NCBI GenBank assembly: GCA_021731025.1
Contig: JAKFYD010000018.1
Location: 1-60,958 of the forward strand
Direction of reading: 5' to 3'
Length of the DNA: 60,958 nt
DNA from: Pseudobdellovibrionaceae bacterium
GTDB lineage: Bacteria > Bdellovibrionota > Bdellovibrionia > Bdellovibrionales > Bdellovibrionaceae
Position 1 is the first letter of the stretch. Each line of letters starts with the position of its first letter. The position numbers were made by a program, and so were the translations under genes. The notes under the pieces were generated by a model, which searched no databases, was not told the DNA's origin, and saw only the letters and a list, made by a program, of their open reading frames with translations. Of this stretch, positions 1-9,000 are shown in pieces.

Positions 1-1
1 G

Positions 2-181
2 GCTTTTCAACTGCCCCACGACCAAAGCGTAGTGCTTGTTGGGCTACGTCGACTTGAGTGGCAGGGAGAAGATCTACGTATTGGTGCTGGATGCGGACTT
101 GTCTCCGAGAGTATTTTCGAGCGAGAATGGTCCGAACTCATGCGAAAAATTGATTCAGTCAAAAAGCTTTTGGGGATCTAA
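2..181 (+). CDS. menF: Isochorismate synthase MenF, C-terminal end (partial)
   Basis: The second forward frame is open from the window edge to a TAA at 179-181 and encodes 59 residues ending in a typical chorismate-enzyme tail. It contains the motif IGAGCGLVSES followed by an EREW-type helix, as seen at the C-termini of isochorismate and anthranilate synthases. The enzyme would convert chorismate to isochorismate, the first committed step of menaquinone synthesis. The identity as MenF rather than another chorismate enzyme follows from menD starting two bases downstream. Only the C-terminus is inside the window, so the active site cannot be checked. Confidence 0.85.
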   Translation, partial: AFQLPHDQSVVLVGLRRLEWQGEDLRIGAGCGLVSESIFEREWSELMRKIDSVKKLLGI

Positions 182-182
182 G

Positions 183-1754
183 ATGACCAATATGGAATTG
201 TCAGAGGAAGTGATTAAAGAACTTGTCTCTGTCGGCGTTCGTGAATTTTGTTTATGTGCGGGCGCTCGCAACAGCCCCTTAATTCATTTCTTTGATCACA
301 ACCAACATTTGAAAGCCTACCATTTTTTTGAAGAGCGCTCGGCTGCCTTTTTTGCTTTAGGTAAAATTGCTCAGACCCGTCGCCCTGTTGCCATCATTAC
401 GACTTCGGGAACGGCTGCTGCCGAACTTCTTCCTGCTGCCGTTGAAGCCACTTATTCTTCTTTACCTTTAATTCTTGTCACGGCAGATCGACCCAAATCT
501 TACCGTGGAAGTGGAGCTCCGCAGACCATCGATCAAATTGGTTTGTTTTCCTATTACATTGAAGCCTGTTTTGATTTGGATGAAGAAAACACACATATTT
601 CCCTGAAGGGATTGAGCTGGCGCAAACCTGTTCACATCAATATGTGTTTTAAAGAACCTTTGCTGGACGGAGAACCTTCTCAACTCAAATTGCCAGAGAA
701 GGAACAGAGAATTAGATTTCCCGAGTCTTTCCCCTTGAGCATGGTGGATGATATCCAAAATTTTTTGGAAACTCACAAACCCGTAGTTCTGTTAAGCACA
801 TTGCCGGAAAAGGCTAAAAAGTCCGTGCTTTCCTTTTTAAAGCAATTGAAAGCTCCGATTTATGCCGAGGGAATTTCTGGCCTTCGTGGCCATACCGAAT
901 TGAAAGATTATTTGCTGTTATCGGGAGAAAAAATGGTGGCCAGCCTGTTGGACGAAGGGCACTGCGATTCCGTTTTGCGCTTGGGAGGAACACCCACTTT
1001 AAGGCTGTGGAGAGATTTAGAAAACGAAAGAGTGGACACGCCAGTTTTATCAATTGGCTTTAATCATTTTACAGGGCTCAGTCGCGAGATTCTCCATTTT
1101 TCTGATTTGATGGATTTATCACGAATTCAAGTTAATGTTCAGAAAGCTTTGTTGCCAGAGATCAAGAGTCGCGATTTCCAACTTCACGCAGAAATGATTA
1201 AATTATTCCAAAAGTATCCTCGGTCCGAGCCAGCCATGGTCCATGGAATTTCGAAAATTATTAAACAGGATCTTGTTTATCTTGGAAACAGTTTGCCCGT
1301 GCGCGAGTGGGACTTGGCAGCTGATTTCACTCTGCAACCTGCAAATGTCGTTGCTAACCGGGGAGCTAATGGAATTGATGGACAAGTGTCGACCTATTTG
1401 GGTTGGGCTGCGCCTGAAAAAGAATCTTGGTGTTTGATTGGAGATTTGACCGCACTTTATGATTTATCAGCCTTATGGATAACGCCCCAGTTAACTCGTT
1501 CAAAGATGAGAATTGTCGTTATCAACAACAATGGTGGAATGATTTTTCAGCGCATATTTAAAAAGGAAATTTATTTAAACCGTCACCAAGTCGGGTTCGA
1601 AGAATGGGCCAAGATGTGGAAATGGGCTTATCAATCCTGGAATGAAGTTCCAAACACTTTGAATCTTCAAGATCGCCAGATCATCGAAGTTTTACCCTCC
1701 CACGAACAGACGGAAATGTTTTGGAATGAATGGGAAAGCTTGTGGAAAACTTAA
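183..1754 (+). CDS. menD: 2-succinyl-5-enolpyruvyl-6-hydroxy-3-cyclohexene-1-carboxylate synthase MenD
   Basis: This thiamine-diphosphate enzyme joins isochorismate and 2-oxoglutarate in menaquinone synthesis. The frame is open from 36, but the ATG at 183 lies just past the menF stop and puts the family N-terminus (MELSEEVIKEL) at the protein start, giving 523 residues, close to the usual 550. The N-terminal pyrimidine-binding domain has CAGARNSP (in place of the usual PGSRS) and the catalytic Glu51 in HFFEERSAA, followed by TTSGTAAAELLPA and LVTADRP. The C-terminal ThDP-binding part has NRGANGIDGQVST, the GDLTALYDLSAL stretch and VINNNGGMIFQ. The operon is menF-menD-menH; menH overlaps its last 25 bases, which suggests coupled translation. 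Confidence 0.95.
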   Translation: MTNMELSEEVIKELVSVGVREFCLCAGARNSPLIHFFDHNQHLKAYHFFEERSAAFFALGKIAQTRRPVAIITTSGTAAAELLPAAVEATYSSLPLILVTADRPKSYRGSGAPQTIDQIGLFSYYIEACFDLDEENTHISLKGLSWRKPVHINMCFKEPLLDGEPSQLKLPEKEQRIRFPESFPLSMVDDIQNFLETHKPVVLLSTLPEKAKKSVLSFLKQLKAPIYAEGISGLRGHTELKDYLLLSGEKMVASLLDEGHCDSVLRLGGTPTLRLWRDLENERVDTPVLSIGFNHFTGLSREILHFSDLMDLSRIQVNVQKALLPEIKSRDFQLHAEMIKLFQKYPRSEPAMVHGISKIIKQDLVYLGNSLPVREWDLAADFTLQPANVVANRGANGIDGQVSTYLGWAAPEKESWCLIGDLTALYDLSALWITPQLTRSKMRIVVINNNGGMIFQRIFKKEIYLNRHQVGFEEWAKMWKWAYQSWNEVPNTLNLQDRQIIEVLPSHEQTEMFWNEWESLWKT

Positions 1755-2506
1755 GCTTCGTTTTTTTGCACGGATTTTTGGGGCAGCCCAGCGATTGGGA
1801 TCCCATCATTGCCGATTTGCAGAAGGAATTTCCTGAACACAGTTATTTAGCCTTGGATTATTTTGCTCAACCTCCTCTGTCGCCCAAAGTTGATTTTGAT
1901 CTTTGGACAGAAAACTTCATAAATACTTTGGGAGCCGAATTCGGCGATAAACCCATTGTTTTGGTGGGCTATTCCTTGGGCGGCCGCCTGATCCTGAACG
2001 CCTTGCGTGCACAATCTGATCGTTTCCAATTCGCATTTTTGATTTCTACAAATCCTGGCTTTTTAGACACGCAGGCCGAAGAAAAAGAAAAGCGCTGGCA
2101 GCATGATCAACAGTGGGCTGAACGTTTTCTAACAGGTGATTGGGAACAGGTCGTGCGAGAATGGAATGCCCAACCGGTTTTTGCGGGCTCACGAAACGAG
2201 CCAGAAAGAATCGAGTCGCAATTTCGCCGAGACTTATTGGCGAAAGCCTTAACCCAGTGGAGCGTCAGCCATCAACCTGATTTGCGGTCTGTTCTTTTTA
2301 GAGAGCAAAAAAAAATCGGATGGATCGTCGGTGATTTAGATAAAAAGTATATCCAATTGACGAAAGAAATTTTTAAAGATTGCGCCGATATGACTTATCA
2401 CATTTGCCCAAACAGTTCACACCGAGTGCTCGTTGATAACCCCAACGAAGTGGCGCGTTCAATATCACGAACACTTCGCAAAGTTATTTTGAAATCTGGT
2501 TCTTAG
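1730..2506 (+). CDS. menH: Alpha/beta hydrolase, SHCHC synthase MenH
   Basis: The 258-residue protein has an alpha/beta-hydrolase fold: oxyanion region FLHGFLGQ near residues 12-19, the nucleophile elbow GYSLGGRL with Ser82, and a C-terminal catalytic His in PNSSHRVLVDNP. The GYSLGGR form of the elbow is characteristic of MenH, which eliminates pyruvate from the MenD product to give SHCHC. The ATG at 1730 lies within the end of menD (25-base overlap), and the protein begins right at the first beta strand. The gene runs tail-to-tail into the protease gene, overlapping it by 4 bases. The neighbouring menD makes the MenH assignment firm, although generic esterases share the fold. Confidence 0.9.
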   Translation: MGKLVENLSFVFLHGFLGQPSDWDPIIADLQKEFPEHSYLALDYFAQPPLSPKVDFDLWTENFINTLGAEFGDKPIVLVGYSLGGRLILNALRAQSDRFQFAFLISTNPGFLDTQAEEKEKRWQHDQQWAERFLTGDWEQVVREWNAQPVFAGSRNEPERIESQFRRDLLAKALTQWSVSHQPDLRSVLFREQKKIGWIVGDLDKKYIQLTKEIFKDCADMTYHICPNSSHRVLVDNPNEVARSISRTLRKVILKSGS

Positions 2507-3351
2507 CGAACTAGTGCTAATGTTTTATTTTGAGTTCGGATCCATGAAGCAAAAATATCAACTCGACTATAAATACCTTGTTTATCGCAGTGATCTTCCG
2601 CGCCGATGCTGTAACCGCGATTGATAACACCCCAAAGGTAATATTTTCCGCTAATATAAACATATGCTGGTCCGCCAGAGTCTCCTAAGCAAGCCCCACG
2701 GCCTTTTGATTGGTCCACTGACATTTCTAAATCTGAAAACTGGGGATTATCTAAAAGCACACTGGTTTGTCTTAAAATGCGGTGACCTTGTTTAGTTGTG
2801 GCATTGTTAACACCATAGCCAGCAATAACAACAGGTACGCCTTTTTTAAGAACAGTAAAATCCGTTAACAGAGATACAGGAATGTAGCCCGCAGGAACCG
2901 GGCCGTTAAATTTCAATAAACCAATGTCGCCTTGATTTTTAATAAGGTGCTCTTGACGCTTCCAAACTGGTGAAGCCATGGCTACAGTAACCTGGCGCAT
3001 TTTATACTGGCGAACCTGAGCGGAATCTGAAGAAGAAAAATCGGTTTCAAAGATTACATATAAGAAGCGAGGATCGGTCGTTGTGCAGTGAGCTGCTGTT
3101 AACACGAGATTGTTTGCTAATAACGAACCCGTACAAATTGTTTTAGCCAGATCATTATAAATAGCAACGACACTGCGGGCGATAGGATTGTTATTTGAAA
3201 CACTCGTTCCATTGATGATCGAGTCAGAAATCTTACCATTTTCTACTGAAATAAAATTTTCTTCGTTGGATTGGGGAAAGGGTGCGCAGGCCATCCCAGT
3301 TATGAGTAAACTCGCCAAACAAAACCAAGCAAGCCATTTTTTAAACTTCAT
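2503..3351 (-). CDS. Secreted trypsin-like serine protease (S1 family)
   Basis: The 282-residue protein starts with a basic N-terminus and hydrophobic segment (residues 5-21) followed by Cys22. The sequence before that Cys (ITGMAC) is only a weak lipobox, so it is either a lipoprotein or a soluble secreted protein. A SIINGT motif near residue 45 matches the activation site that precedes the mature N-terminus in trypsins. The catalytic triad is visible: His88 in LTAAHC, Asp in GDIGLLKF and Ser in GDSGGPAYV. A short propeptide of about 22 residues separates the export signal from the activation site, so it is probably made as a zymogen. A G-rich run directly upstream of the ATG could serve as ribosome binding site. 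Secreted trypsin-like proteases are common in predatory Bdellovibrio, but the target is unknown. Confidence 0.9.
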   Translation of the reverse strand: MKFKKWLAWFCLASLLITGMACAPFPQSNEENFISVENGKISDSIINGTSVSNNNPIARSVVAIYNDLAKTICTGSLLANNLVLTAAHCTTTDPRFLYVIFETDFSSSDSAQVRQYKMRQVTVAMASPVWKRQEHLIKNQGDIGLLKFNGPVPAGYIPVSLLTDFTVLKKGVPVVIAGYGVNNATTKQGHRILRQTSVLLDNPQFSDLEMSVDQSKGRGACLGDSGGPAYVYISGKYYLWGVINRGYSIGAEDHCDKQGIYSRVDIFASWIRTQNKTLALVR

Positions 3352-3503
3352 TTTCCCCCCGGAAAACTTCAGCGATTCCCCCTTGGAAAAGCTTGTGAAG
3401 AGCTAATGTTTTAACCGCTTTCGTCCCAATTTCAAAATTATTATTTTTTTTATGAGCATAAGCATTTTTTATCTGACAAAAATAGTTACACCCTTCGAAA
3501 GAA

Positions 3504-4454
3504 TTACAGTCTGCGAAAATCGTCGGCCGCTTGAATAAGAGCTGAGCGTATTCCTACCTCTGTCGCCGAATGACCCGCATCGGGAACCATTGTGAATTTT
3601 ACAGCGGGCCACGCCTTTTTCAGCTCCCACGCACTCTGGGCCGGGCAGACAACATCATAGCGACCTTGAATAATTGCGCCCGGAATGTGAGTGATTTTTT
3701 GGATATTTTCGAGAATCCAATTGTTCGTTGGGAAAAAGGCATTGTTAATAAAGTAATGACACTCGATGCGAGCAAAAGAGAGAGCTAGATTCGGTTCCTC
3801 AAAATCATGAATCGCTTTTTCATCGACAAGCAAACGCGAAGTTGCAGCTTCCCACTGACTCCAAACTCGGGCTGCATTCAAACGGATGTCAGAATTTTCT
3901 GAAGTCAAAAGTTTGTAATAAGCTTTCACCATATTGGCGCGTTCGCTTTCAGGAATCAAGCTGACATAAGTGTCCCAGTAATCAGGAAACAAGGCCGAAG
4001 TTCCACCCTCCGAGTAAAGCCAATCAATTTCCCAAGGACGACACAGAAAAATTCCGCGCAGAATGAGACCATTCACGCGATCAGGATGTTTGATGGCGTA
4101 GCTTAAGGACAAGGTCGAGCCCCAGCTTCCTCCAAAAACAATCCAGTTTTTAATTCCTAAATGTTCGCGAATTTTTTCGATGTCTTGAACTAAATCCCAA
4201 GTGGTGTTTTCGCGAAGCTCAGCTATAGGTTTGCTTTTTCCAGAGCCCCGTTGATCCAACAAAATAATGCGGTAGTGTTTAGGATCAAAAAAACGGCGAT
4301 GGTAAGGAGAAGTTCCCGAACCAGGTCCACCGTGCAAAAATAAAATCGCTTTGCCTTCGGGATTCCCAGATTGTTCGTAGTAAATTTCGTGAATGTCAGA
4401 AACTTTCAGCATGCCCTTTTGAAAAGGTTCAATTTCGGGATAAAATTCTCTCAT
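3504..4454 (-). CDS. pip: Proline iminopeptidase (alpha/beta hydrolase, peptidase family S33)
   Basis: The 316-residue protein cleaves N-terminal proline from peptides. It carries the family oxyanion motif HGGPGSGTSPYHRRFFDP, the nucleophile elbow GGSWGSTLSLSYA, the acid in GRYDVVCP and the catalytic His in PDAGHSATE. The length matches the approximately 313-residue bacterial family. No signal peptide is seen, so it acts in the cytoplasm. Its start codon overlaps the stop of the upstream adenosine deaminase gene by 4 bases (ATGA), so the two are translated as a pair. Together they suit scavenging of peptides and nucleosides, for example from prey; that link is inference. Confidence 0.93.
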   Translation of the reverse strand: MREFYPEIEPFQKGMLKVSDIHEIYYEQSGNPEGKAILFLHGGPGSGTSPYHRRFFDPKHYRIILLDQRGSGKSKPIAELRENTTWDLVQDIEKIREHLGIKNWIVFGGSWGSTLSLSYAIKHPDRVNGLILRGIFLCRPWEIDWLYSEGGTSALFPDYWDTYVSLIPESERANMVKAYYKLLTSENSDIRLNAARVWSQWEAATSRLLVDEKAIHDFEEPNLALSFARIECHYFINNAFFPTNNWILENIQKITHIPGAIIQGRYDVVCPAQSAWELKKAWPAVKFTMVPDAGHSATEVGIRSALIQAADDFRRL

Positions 4455-5500
4455 GATTTAGCCTCCGGTTGGATTTTTCTGGGCCAATATTTTTGTTTGA
4501 TATCGAGGGGAAGAAAAGAATGTGCAGCAGCGATGTCGTTGGCCCGTTGAAATTCTTCGCGAGTAAAGCCATGCACATGATGAAGAACTTCGTAATCATC
4601 ATTCAAAGTGGTCGCAAAAATTCCAGGATCATCCGAACCGAAACTGATGGGAACACCCGCGTCCCAAAGTTTTCGTACCGAATGATCCGCCCAACTTGGA
4701 AAAGCTTGAGTCAGCCAATTGCTCACAGGACAGATCTCGAGAAGAACTTGATTCTTGATCACCTTTTCAATCGCTTGTGGGGAATGAATGATTTGCACTC
4801 CGTGACCGATACGTTCAGCGCCAAGATGATCAATGGATTCCATCACCCAGCGCGGGGAATCTGGATGGGGGGATTCTCCGGAATGAACAGTGATGTGCAG
4901 ACCACTTTTCTTCGCTTTTAAAAAAGCTCCAGCAAAAGGAAGTGGATCAAAACCCACTTCGCTATCAGCTAAGTCCAAGGCAATAAAGGAATCTTTGTGA
5001 TCAATCGCAAAGTCGCAAATTCTTTGGGCTTCACTCACAGGATGATTTCTTTGGATGATGCAAATCAGACCAACGCCAATGGCGTATTTCTTTTGCGCTA
5101 TGTGAAGGCCTTTCACGAAAGCACTCTGAATTTTTTCGAAGGTCAGGTTCGAGTGACCTTCAGCAATAAAAGTGGGTGCGTATCTGAGCTCGAGCAGATG
5201 AATGCCCTCATTAAAGGCATCTTCGCAGGCTTCGAAGGCCAAGCGGGTTAAAATTTCTTCAGACGCCAGAACTTTTTGCGAACTTAAGAACTTTTTAAGA
5301 ACGCTGTCCAAATCCTTCATCGGCTGAGTGATTAAATAATGAGCTCGCTGCTGCGCCGGGAGGGCCGGCCATTCCAGGCCTAAAGAGGGAGCCAACTCGC
5401 AAAAGGTGCTCCAACGCATCGAGCAGTCCAAATGACGATGCAATTCCACCTTTGGGAGATCGCGAAACTGCTGGGCAAAAAGAAATTCTGGTGTTTTCAT
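4451..5500 (-). CDS. add: Adenosine deaminase family protein
   Basis: The 349-residue protein has the ADA metal and catalytic motifs: HRHLD near the N-terminus, VHSGES in the middle, IGHGVQI, LEICPVSNW and the C-terminal GSDDPGIF. It should hydrolyse adenosine (or a related aminopurine) to inosine with a bound zinc. After the HxHLD motif the sequence reads CSMR rather than the common GSLR. This variation occurs in some bacterial ADA-like branches, so the exact substrate is less certain than the family. The gene overlaps pip by 4 bases and is divergent from the transketolase gene, with 74 bases between the two starts that should hold both promoters. Confidence 0.9.
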   Translation of the reverse strand: MKTPEFLFAQQFRDLPKVELHRHLDCSMRWSTFCELAPSLGLEWPALPAQQRAHYLITQPMKDLDSVLKKFLSSQKVLASEEILTRLAFEACEDAFNEGIHLLELRYAPTFIAEGHSNLTFEKIQSAFVKGLHIAQKKYAIGVGLICIIQRNHPVSEAQRICDFAIDHKDSFIALDLADSEVGFDPLPFAGAFLKAKKSGLHITVHSGESPHPDSPRWVMESIDHLGAERIGHGVQIIHSPQAIEKVIKNQVLLEICPVSNWLTQAFPSWADHSVRKLWDAGVPISFGSDDPGIFATTLNDDYEVLHHVHGFTREEFQRANDIAAAHSFLPLDIKQKYWPRKIQPEAKS

Positions 5501-5574
5501 CTGAAAAAAGAGTTAACACCACTGGAAGAATCTGTCTTCTGAAAAACTTGATCCTCTAAGAAAGGCCCGAGCGA

Positions 5575-7617
5575 ATGACGCCCATGACTGAAAATTTATC
5601 GAAGCCCATCAGTGTTAAAACCAAATTAGCCGGAAATCCTTCAGGAGGTTTGCGCTACAAAGTGCAAGTTCAAGGACCCGGAAAAAAACCTCTCGAGGCC
5701 GCAGATCCTAAAGCCACTCGAGCTTTGGTGTCATTGATGGATATGGCTGCTGTCATCGGTGGCGCGGCGTCTCACTACGGAGGACCTGCCGCTTTAGCTG
5801 AACTGATGAGCGCTTTGCATGCTTTGGTTTTAATGGAAGCTCGTGAAAAAAATAAATCTTGGTATGAACTTTATCATGTCGTGAATGATGCTGGTCATTG
5901 TGAAAATGGTTTGTACGCCTTGAAAGCCAATTACGGAATGGCGGGATTGACGATTGAGTCTCTGAAAAAATTCCGCTCGATTGAATCGGGATTAACTGGG
6001 CACGGCGAAGTGCACTGTTTTCCTGAAGGTGTTTTCTTAAGCAATGGACCTTTGGGTTCTGCATTTCCTCAGAGCCAAGGTTTAGCATTAGGAGAAGCTT
6101 TATCTGGTCAAGGTCGCACAACAGTGTGTGTGATTTCTGATGGAGCTTGCATGGAAGGCGAAGCTAAAGAAGCTTTTGCAGCCATTCCGGGTTTAGCAGC
6201 GAATGGAAAGATGGCTCCTTTCGTAACTATCATCAGTGATAACAACACAAAACTTTCTGGCCGCATCGATAAAGAAAGTTTTTCGATGCAACCGACTTTC
6301 AAAAGTTTAGAAACTTTGGGTTGGAAAGTTCTGACTCTCGAGCAAGGAAATGATTTGCAAAAATGCGTGGACACTATCGCTCAGGCTCTCGAGTTAGCGC
6401 GCGCTAATCCAAAAGTTCCTGTCTGCGTGCATGCAAAAACTGTCAAAGGCATCGGCACGAAAAAAACAGCGGAATCTTCTTCGGGTGGTCACGGATTTCC
6501 TTTGAAGAGTCCTACGGAACTGTCCGCGTTCTTGAGTGAAATTTACGCGGGCGAAAAATATCCCGAAGAGTTCAATCAGTGGATCGAAGAATTAAAACGC
6601 TTGGAAGATGACAAGAAAAAAACTCCACCGCGAGAAAACAACGGCGAGAAAACTCAAAAAGGTGTTGCCGCCGCCATGATCAAAGCTCGTCGCGATGGTT
6701 TACCGGTGATTTCTGTGACTTCGGATTTACCAGGCTCCACGGGAGTCGCGGAGTTTCGCAAAGAATTTCCTGCAGACTCACTGGACGTTGGAGTTGCGGA
6801 AAGCAATATGATTTCGACCGCAGCAGGTTTGTCGAAGTTGGGTTACATTCCTGTGGTCGACACTTTCGCGCAATTCGGTGTGACGAAGGGAGCATTGCCA
6901 CTGATCATGTCTTCGCTGAGTGAAGCACCGATGGTTTGCATTTTTTCACACACGGGTTTTCAAGATGCGGCTGATGGAGCTTCTCATCAAGCCCTGAGTT
7001 ACTTTGCGATGGTGGGATCGATTCCTCATGTGGATGTGCATGCACTGACTTGCAGCGAAGAGGCCGAAGCTTTGGTGGGCCAAGCCTTGCGCAAGATCGC
7101 TGATGATCGCAAAGCCGGTCGAGTGCCTCACACGCAAATCTTTTTCTTGGGTCGCGAAAATTTCCCTCGCTCTTACGCTGTGGGTGTCGATTACAAATTG
7201 GGCCACGCTCAAGTCTTGGTGGACAACAGCGCTGACTTTGATAAAAAAGTTTTGATCGTCGCTGCAGGTTCGATGGTTCCCGAAGCCATCACAGCCTCGA
7301 AAATGTTGCGCGATAAAAAAGTGGGCGCCATGGTTGTTAATCCCAGTTGCTTGAATCACTTGGATCTTCAAGCTTTGCGAGTCGCCGTTGAAAAATGTCA
7401 GGGCCACGTGGTGACGGTGGAAGATCATCAATTGGTCGGCGGCTTTGGTCAGCTGCTTACACACCAATTGGTACTGGCTGGAGTTCGATTCCGCCTACAA
7501 TCCTTGGGCGTCAACGGAGCCTTCGGCCAGAGCGCCTACAACGCCATCGATCTCTACGAGAAACACAGAATGGATGCAAGCAGTATCGTCGAGGCTTCCG
7601 CAGCAGCCATCGGCTAA
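5575..7617 (+). CDS. tkt: Transketolase (divergent form)
   Basis: The 680-residue ThDP enzyme has the transketolase layout. The N-terminal PP domain has a GPLGSAFPQSQGLALGEAL stretch and the cofactor loop DGACMEGEAKEAF, ending in SDNNTKLSG where classical enzymes have DDN-ISIDG. The Pyr domain begins near residue 355 (TQKGVAAAMIKA) with the catalytic Glu in GVAESNMISTAAGLS and the segment HTGFQDAADGASHQ. The C-terminal domain has VTVEDHQLVGGFG. It differs from classical TktA: there is an approximately 45-residue N-terminal extension, and SHYGGPAALAE replaces the canonical SGHPGAPMG. It probably moves two-carbon units between sugar phosphates in the pentose phosphate pathway. ATG codons at 5575 and 5584 are both possible starts. 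Confidence 0.85.
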   Translation: MTPMTENLSKPISVKTKLAGNPSGGLRYKVQVQGPGKKPLEAADPKATRALVSLMDMAAVIGGAASHYGGPAALAELMSALHALVLMEAREKNKSWYELYHVVNDAGHCENGLYALKANYGMAGLTIESLKKFRSIESGLTGHGEVHCFPEGVFLSNGPLGSAFPQSQGLALGEALSGQGRTTVCVISDGACMEGEAKEAFAAIPGLAANGKMAPFVTIISDNNTKLSGRIDKESFSMQPTFKSLETLGWKVLTLEQGNDLQKCVDTIAQALELARANPKVPVCVHAKTVKGIGTKKTAESSSGGHGFPLKSPTELSAFLSEIYAGEKYPEEFNQWIEELKRLEDDKKKTPPRENNGEKTQKGVAAAMIKARRDGLPVISVTSDLPGSTGVAEFRKEFPADSLDVGVAESNMISTAAGLSKLGYIPVVDTFAQFGVTKGALPLIMSSLSEAPMVCIFSHTGFQDAADGASHQALSYFAMVGSIPHVDVHALTCSEEAEALVGQALRKIADDRKAGRVPHTQIFFLGRENFPRSYAVGVDYKLGHAQVLVDNSADFDKKVLIVAAGSMVPEAITASKMLRDKKVGAMVVNPSCLNHLDLQALRVAVEKCQGHVVTVEDHQLVGGFGQLLTHQLVLAGVRFRLQSLGVNGAFGQSAYNAIDLYEKHRMDASSIVEASAAAIG

Positions 7618-7667
7618 CACACGGATTTTCCCGAGCTCAGTTGTGAGTAATCCCTCCGAAATTTGAG

Positions 7668-7717
7668 TGTGACCTTTGCTTTCCCTCCCTCCAACGCGCG
7701 GGGGGGTATCGGTCACA
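7668..7717. other. Candidate stem-loop between tkt and the nuclease gene
   Basis: Outer arms TGTGACC (7668-7674) and GGTCACA (7711-7717) are perfect complements. Inside them CCCTCCC (7683-7689) can pair with a run of seven G (7700-7706). No U-tract follows, so it is not a classical intrinsic terminator. It may end or protect the tkt transcript. The rest of the 238-base gap (7618-7855) shows no gene and no convincing promoter. Confidence 0.35.
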
Positions 7718-7855
7718 TGCGAAGAACTCGACAGCAACTGGAATTTACTTTGGAGTTGAGCCCTCCGCCCTTAGCCCGGATTTAAATAAGTGGTCTGGCT
7801 TCGTGAATTAACCCTGGCTACACTTGGGTGAGTCATAATAACCGGGGAGTTTGGG

Positions 7856-8851
7856 ATGAAAATTAAATCTGTTGGCGCTTTGATCTGCGCTCTTGTCTAC
7901 AGTCATATAGCTTGGTCGTGGGGGGATTTAGGTCACTCTGCTGTTGGGGAGATAGCCGAAAGGAATTTAACTCCCAAAGCAAAAACTTTCGTTCAAAGTA
8001 TTATTGGCATCGAGCCTTTGGCGATCGCGGCGACATGGCCCGATCATGTGCGTGACGACAAACGATTTAAAGGCTTTACTCCATATCACTTCTGGGACCT
8101 GCCTCCGGGGTCTTCCTTTGCAGAGTTTCCAGATTCGCAAAGAGGTGAGCGAGATGCTCACACTATCGTGAGCCAAGCGCCTGAACTTCTAGTCAGTGAT
8201 AAGTTAAATATTAAACAGAAACAAATTTTACTTCGCTATTTCATACACATTTTAGGAGACGTTCATCAGCCTTTGCATCTGGGACATCCGATAGATCAAG
8301 GAGGAAATCATTGTGAAGTTAAAATGAGTGCTGAGGCAAAACCGACCAATCTTCATTCGGTGTGGGATAGTCAAATTATTGAGAAGATCAAATCGAAATC
8401 TAAAAGCACTGGCTACTTTACTTACAATGATCTCGTGAGCGTTATTTTGAAAGACGTTAAAGCTCCTCGCAAAGTCAAGGGCACTCCTTTAGAGTGGTAC
8501 GATGAAACCCGAAAGCTGTTAGTATTCGCCTATCCTGATGGAAAAGAAAATGTGAAACCTGAAGATCGCCCGTATTGTCGTCAAAGTGATCCCGTAAGTC
8601 ATAAAAAGATTGATGGAAAATATGATGCGACTAAAGTACCTGTCTTGGATGAGAAATTTTTTGAAACGGCCATTCCTCTAGTCGAAAAACAAATTCTTTT
8701 AGGTGGACTAAGACTTGCGCATTTATTGAATAAAATGGCTGAGAATTCCAATGTAACTGGTCATGATGATGAGCAAAAAATTATCTCTGAAATTTTAATC
8801 AAAAATGATCTCAGCGCGAATCGCACTCCTCAAAGTAAACCAAAGAAGTAA
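7856..8851 (+). CDS. Secreted S1/P1-type zinc nuclease
   Basis: The 331-residue protein has a signal peptide ending at AWS, so the mature protein would begin with Trp22. In S1/P1 nucleases the N-terminal Trp itself binds zinc, and the sixth mature residue is a His; here WGDLGH fits exactly. Other zinc-site motifs are visible: ATWPDHVRD, YHFWDLP, HILGDVHQPLH, GGNHCEV and NLHSVWDSQ. It should cut single-stranded DNA or RNA in the periplasm or outside the cell. The mature N-terminus works only after correct cleavage, which supports the chosen start. A strong terminator follows at 8928. Use in breaking down prey nucleic acid is plausible but inferred. Confidence 0.93.
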   Translation: MKIKSVGALICALVYSHIAWSWGDLGHSAVGEIAERNLTPKAKTFVQSIIGIEPLAIAATWPDHVRDDKRFKGFTPYHFWDLPPGSSFAEFPDSQRGERDAHTIVSQAPELLVSDKLNIKQKQILLRYFIHILGDVHQPLHLGHPIDQGGNHCEVKMSAEAKPTNLHSVWDSQIIEKIKSKSKSTGYFTYNDLVSVILKDVKAPRKVKGTPLEWYDETRKLLVFAYPDGKENVKPEDRPYCRQSDPVSHKKIDGKYDATKVPVLDEKFFETAIPLVEKQILLGGLRLAHLLNKMAENSNVTGHDDEQKIISEILIKNDLSANRTPQSKPKK

Positions 8852-8927
8852 ATGATCCTCCCCCACGTACTGTCTAATCTGTAGACGATCATGAAAAAAA
8901 TTTCTTAGTTTCAAAAAAATTAACTTC

Positions 8928-8963
8928 AAAAAAAGGAGATAAAGAAATTTATCTCCTTTTTTG
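8928..8963 (+). terminator. Intrinsic terminator after the S1/P1 nuclease gene
   Basis: A perfect 15-bp stem (8929-8943 with 8948-8962) is closed by a GAAA tetraloop, a stable GNRA type. The 3' arm ends in six T. The A-rich 5' arm would also let it work on the opposite strand. Confidence 0.9.
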
Positions 8964-9000
8964 TTATAGTCCTCATTCGAAAAAAAATGAGGAGTCAGCC

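Noticed and set aside
36-182. N-terminal extension of menD by 49 codons
   Set aside because: These bases encode the menF C-terminus in another frame with a clear IGAGCG motif, and menD family alignment starts at 183.
4469-4921. 150-residue frame on the plus strand inside adenosine deaminase
   Set aside because: It lies opposite conserved ADA motifs and shows no recognisable domain.
6946-7467. 173-residue frame opposite transketolase
   Set aside because: It is antisense to conserved catalytic sequence with no ribosome site or family match; a shadow frame.
7395-7737. Short frames at the end of tkt on both strands
   Set aside because: They overlap the conserved transketolase C-terminus and have low-complexity, Arg/Ser-rich translations.
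7834-7839. CATAAT as a -10 box before the nuclease gene
   Set aside because: The predicted start would leave about ten bases before the ATG and no -35 stands at proper distance.
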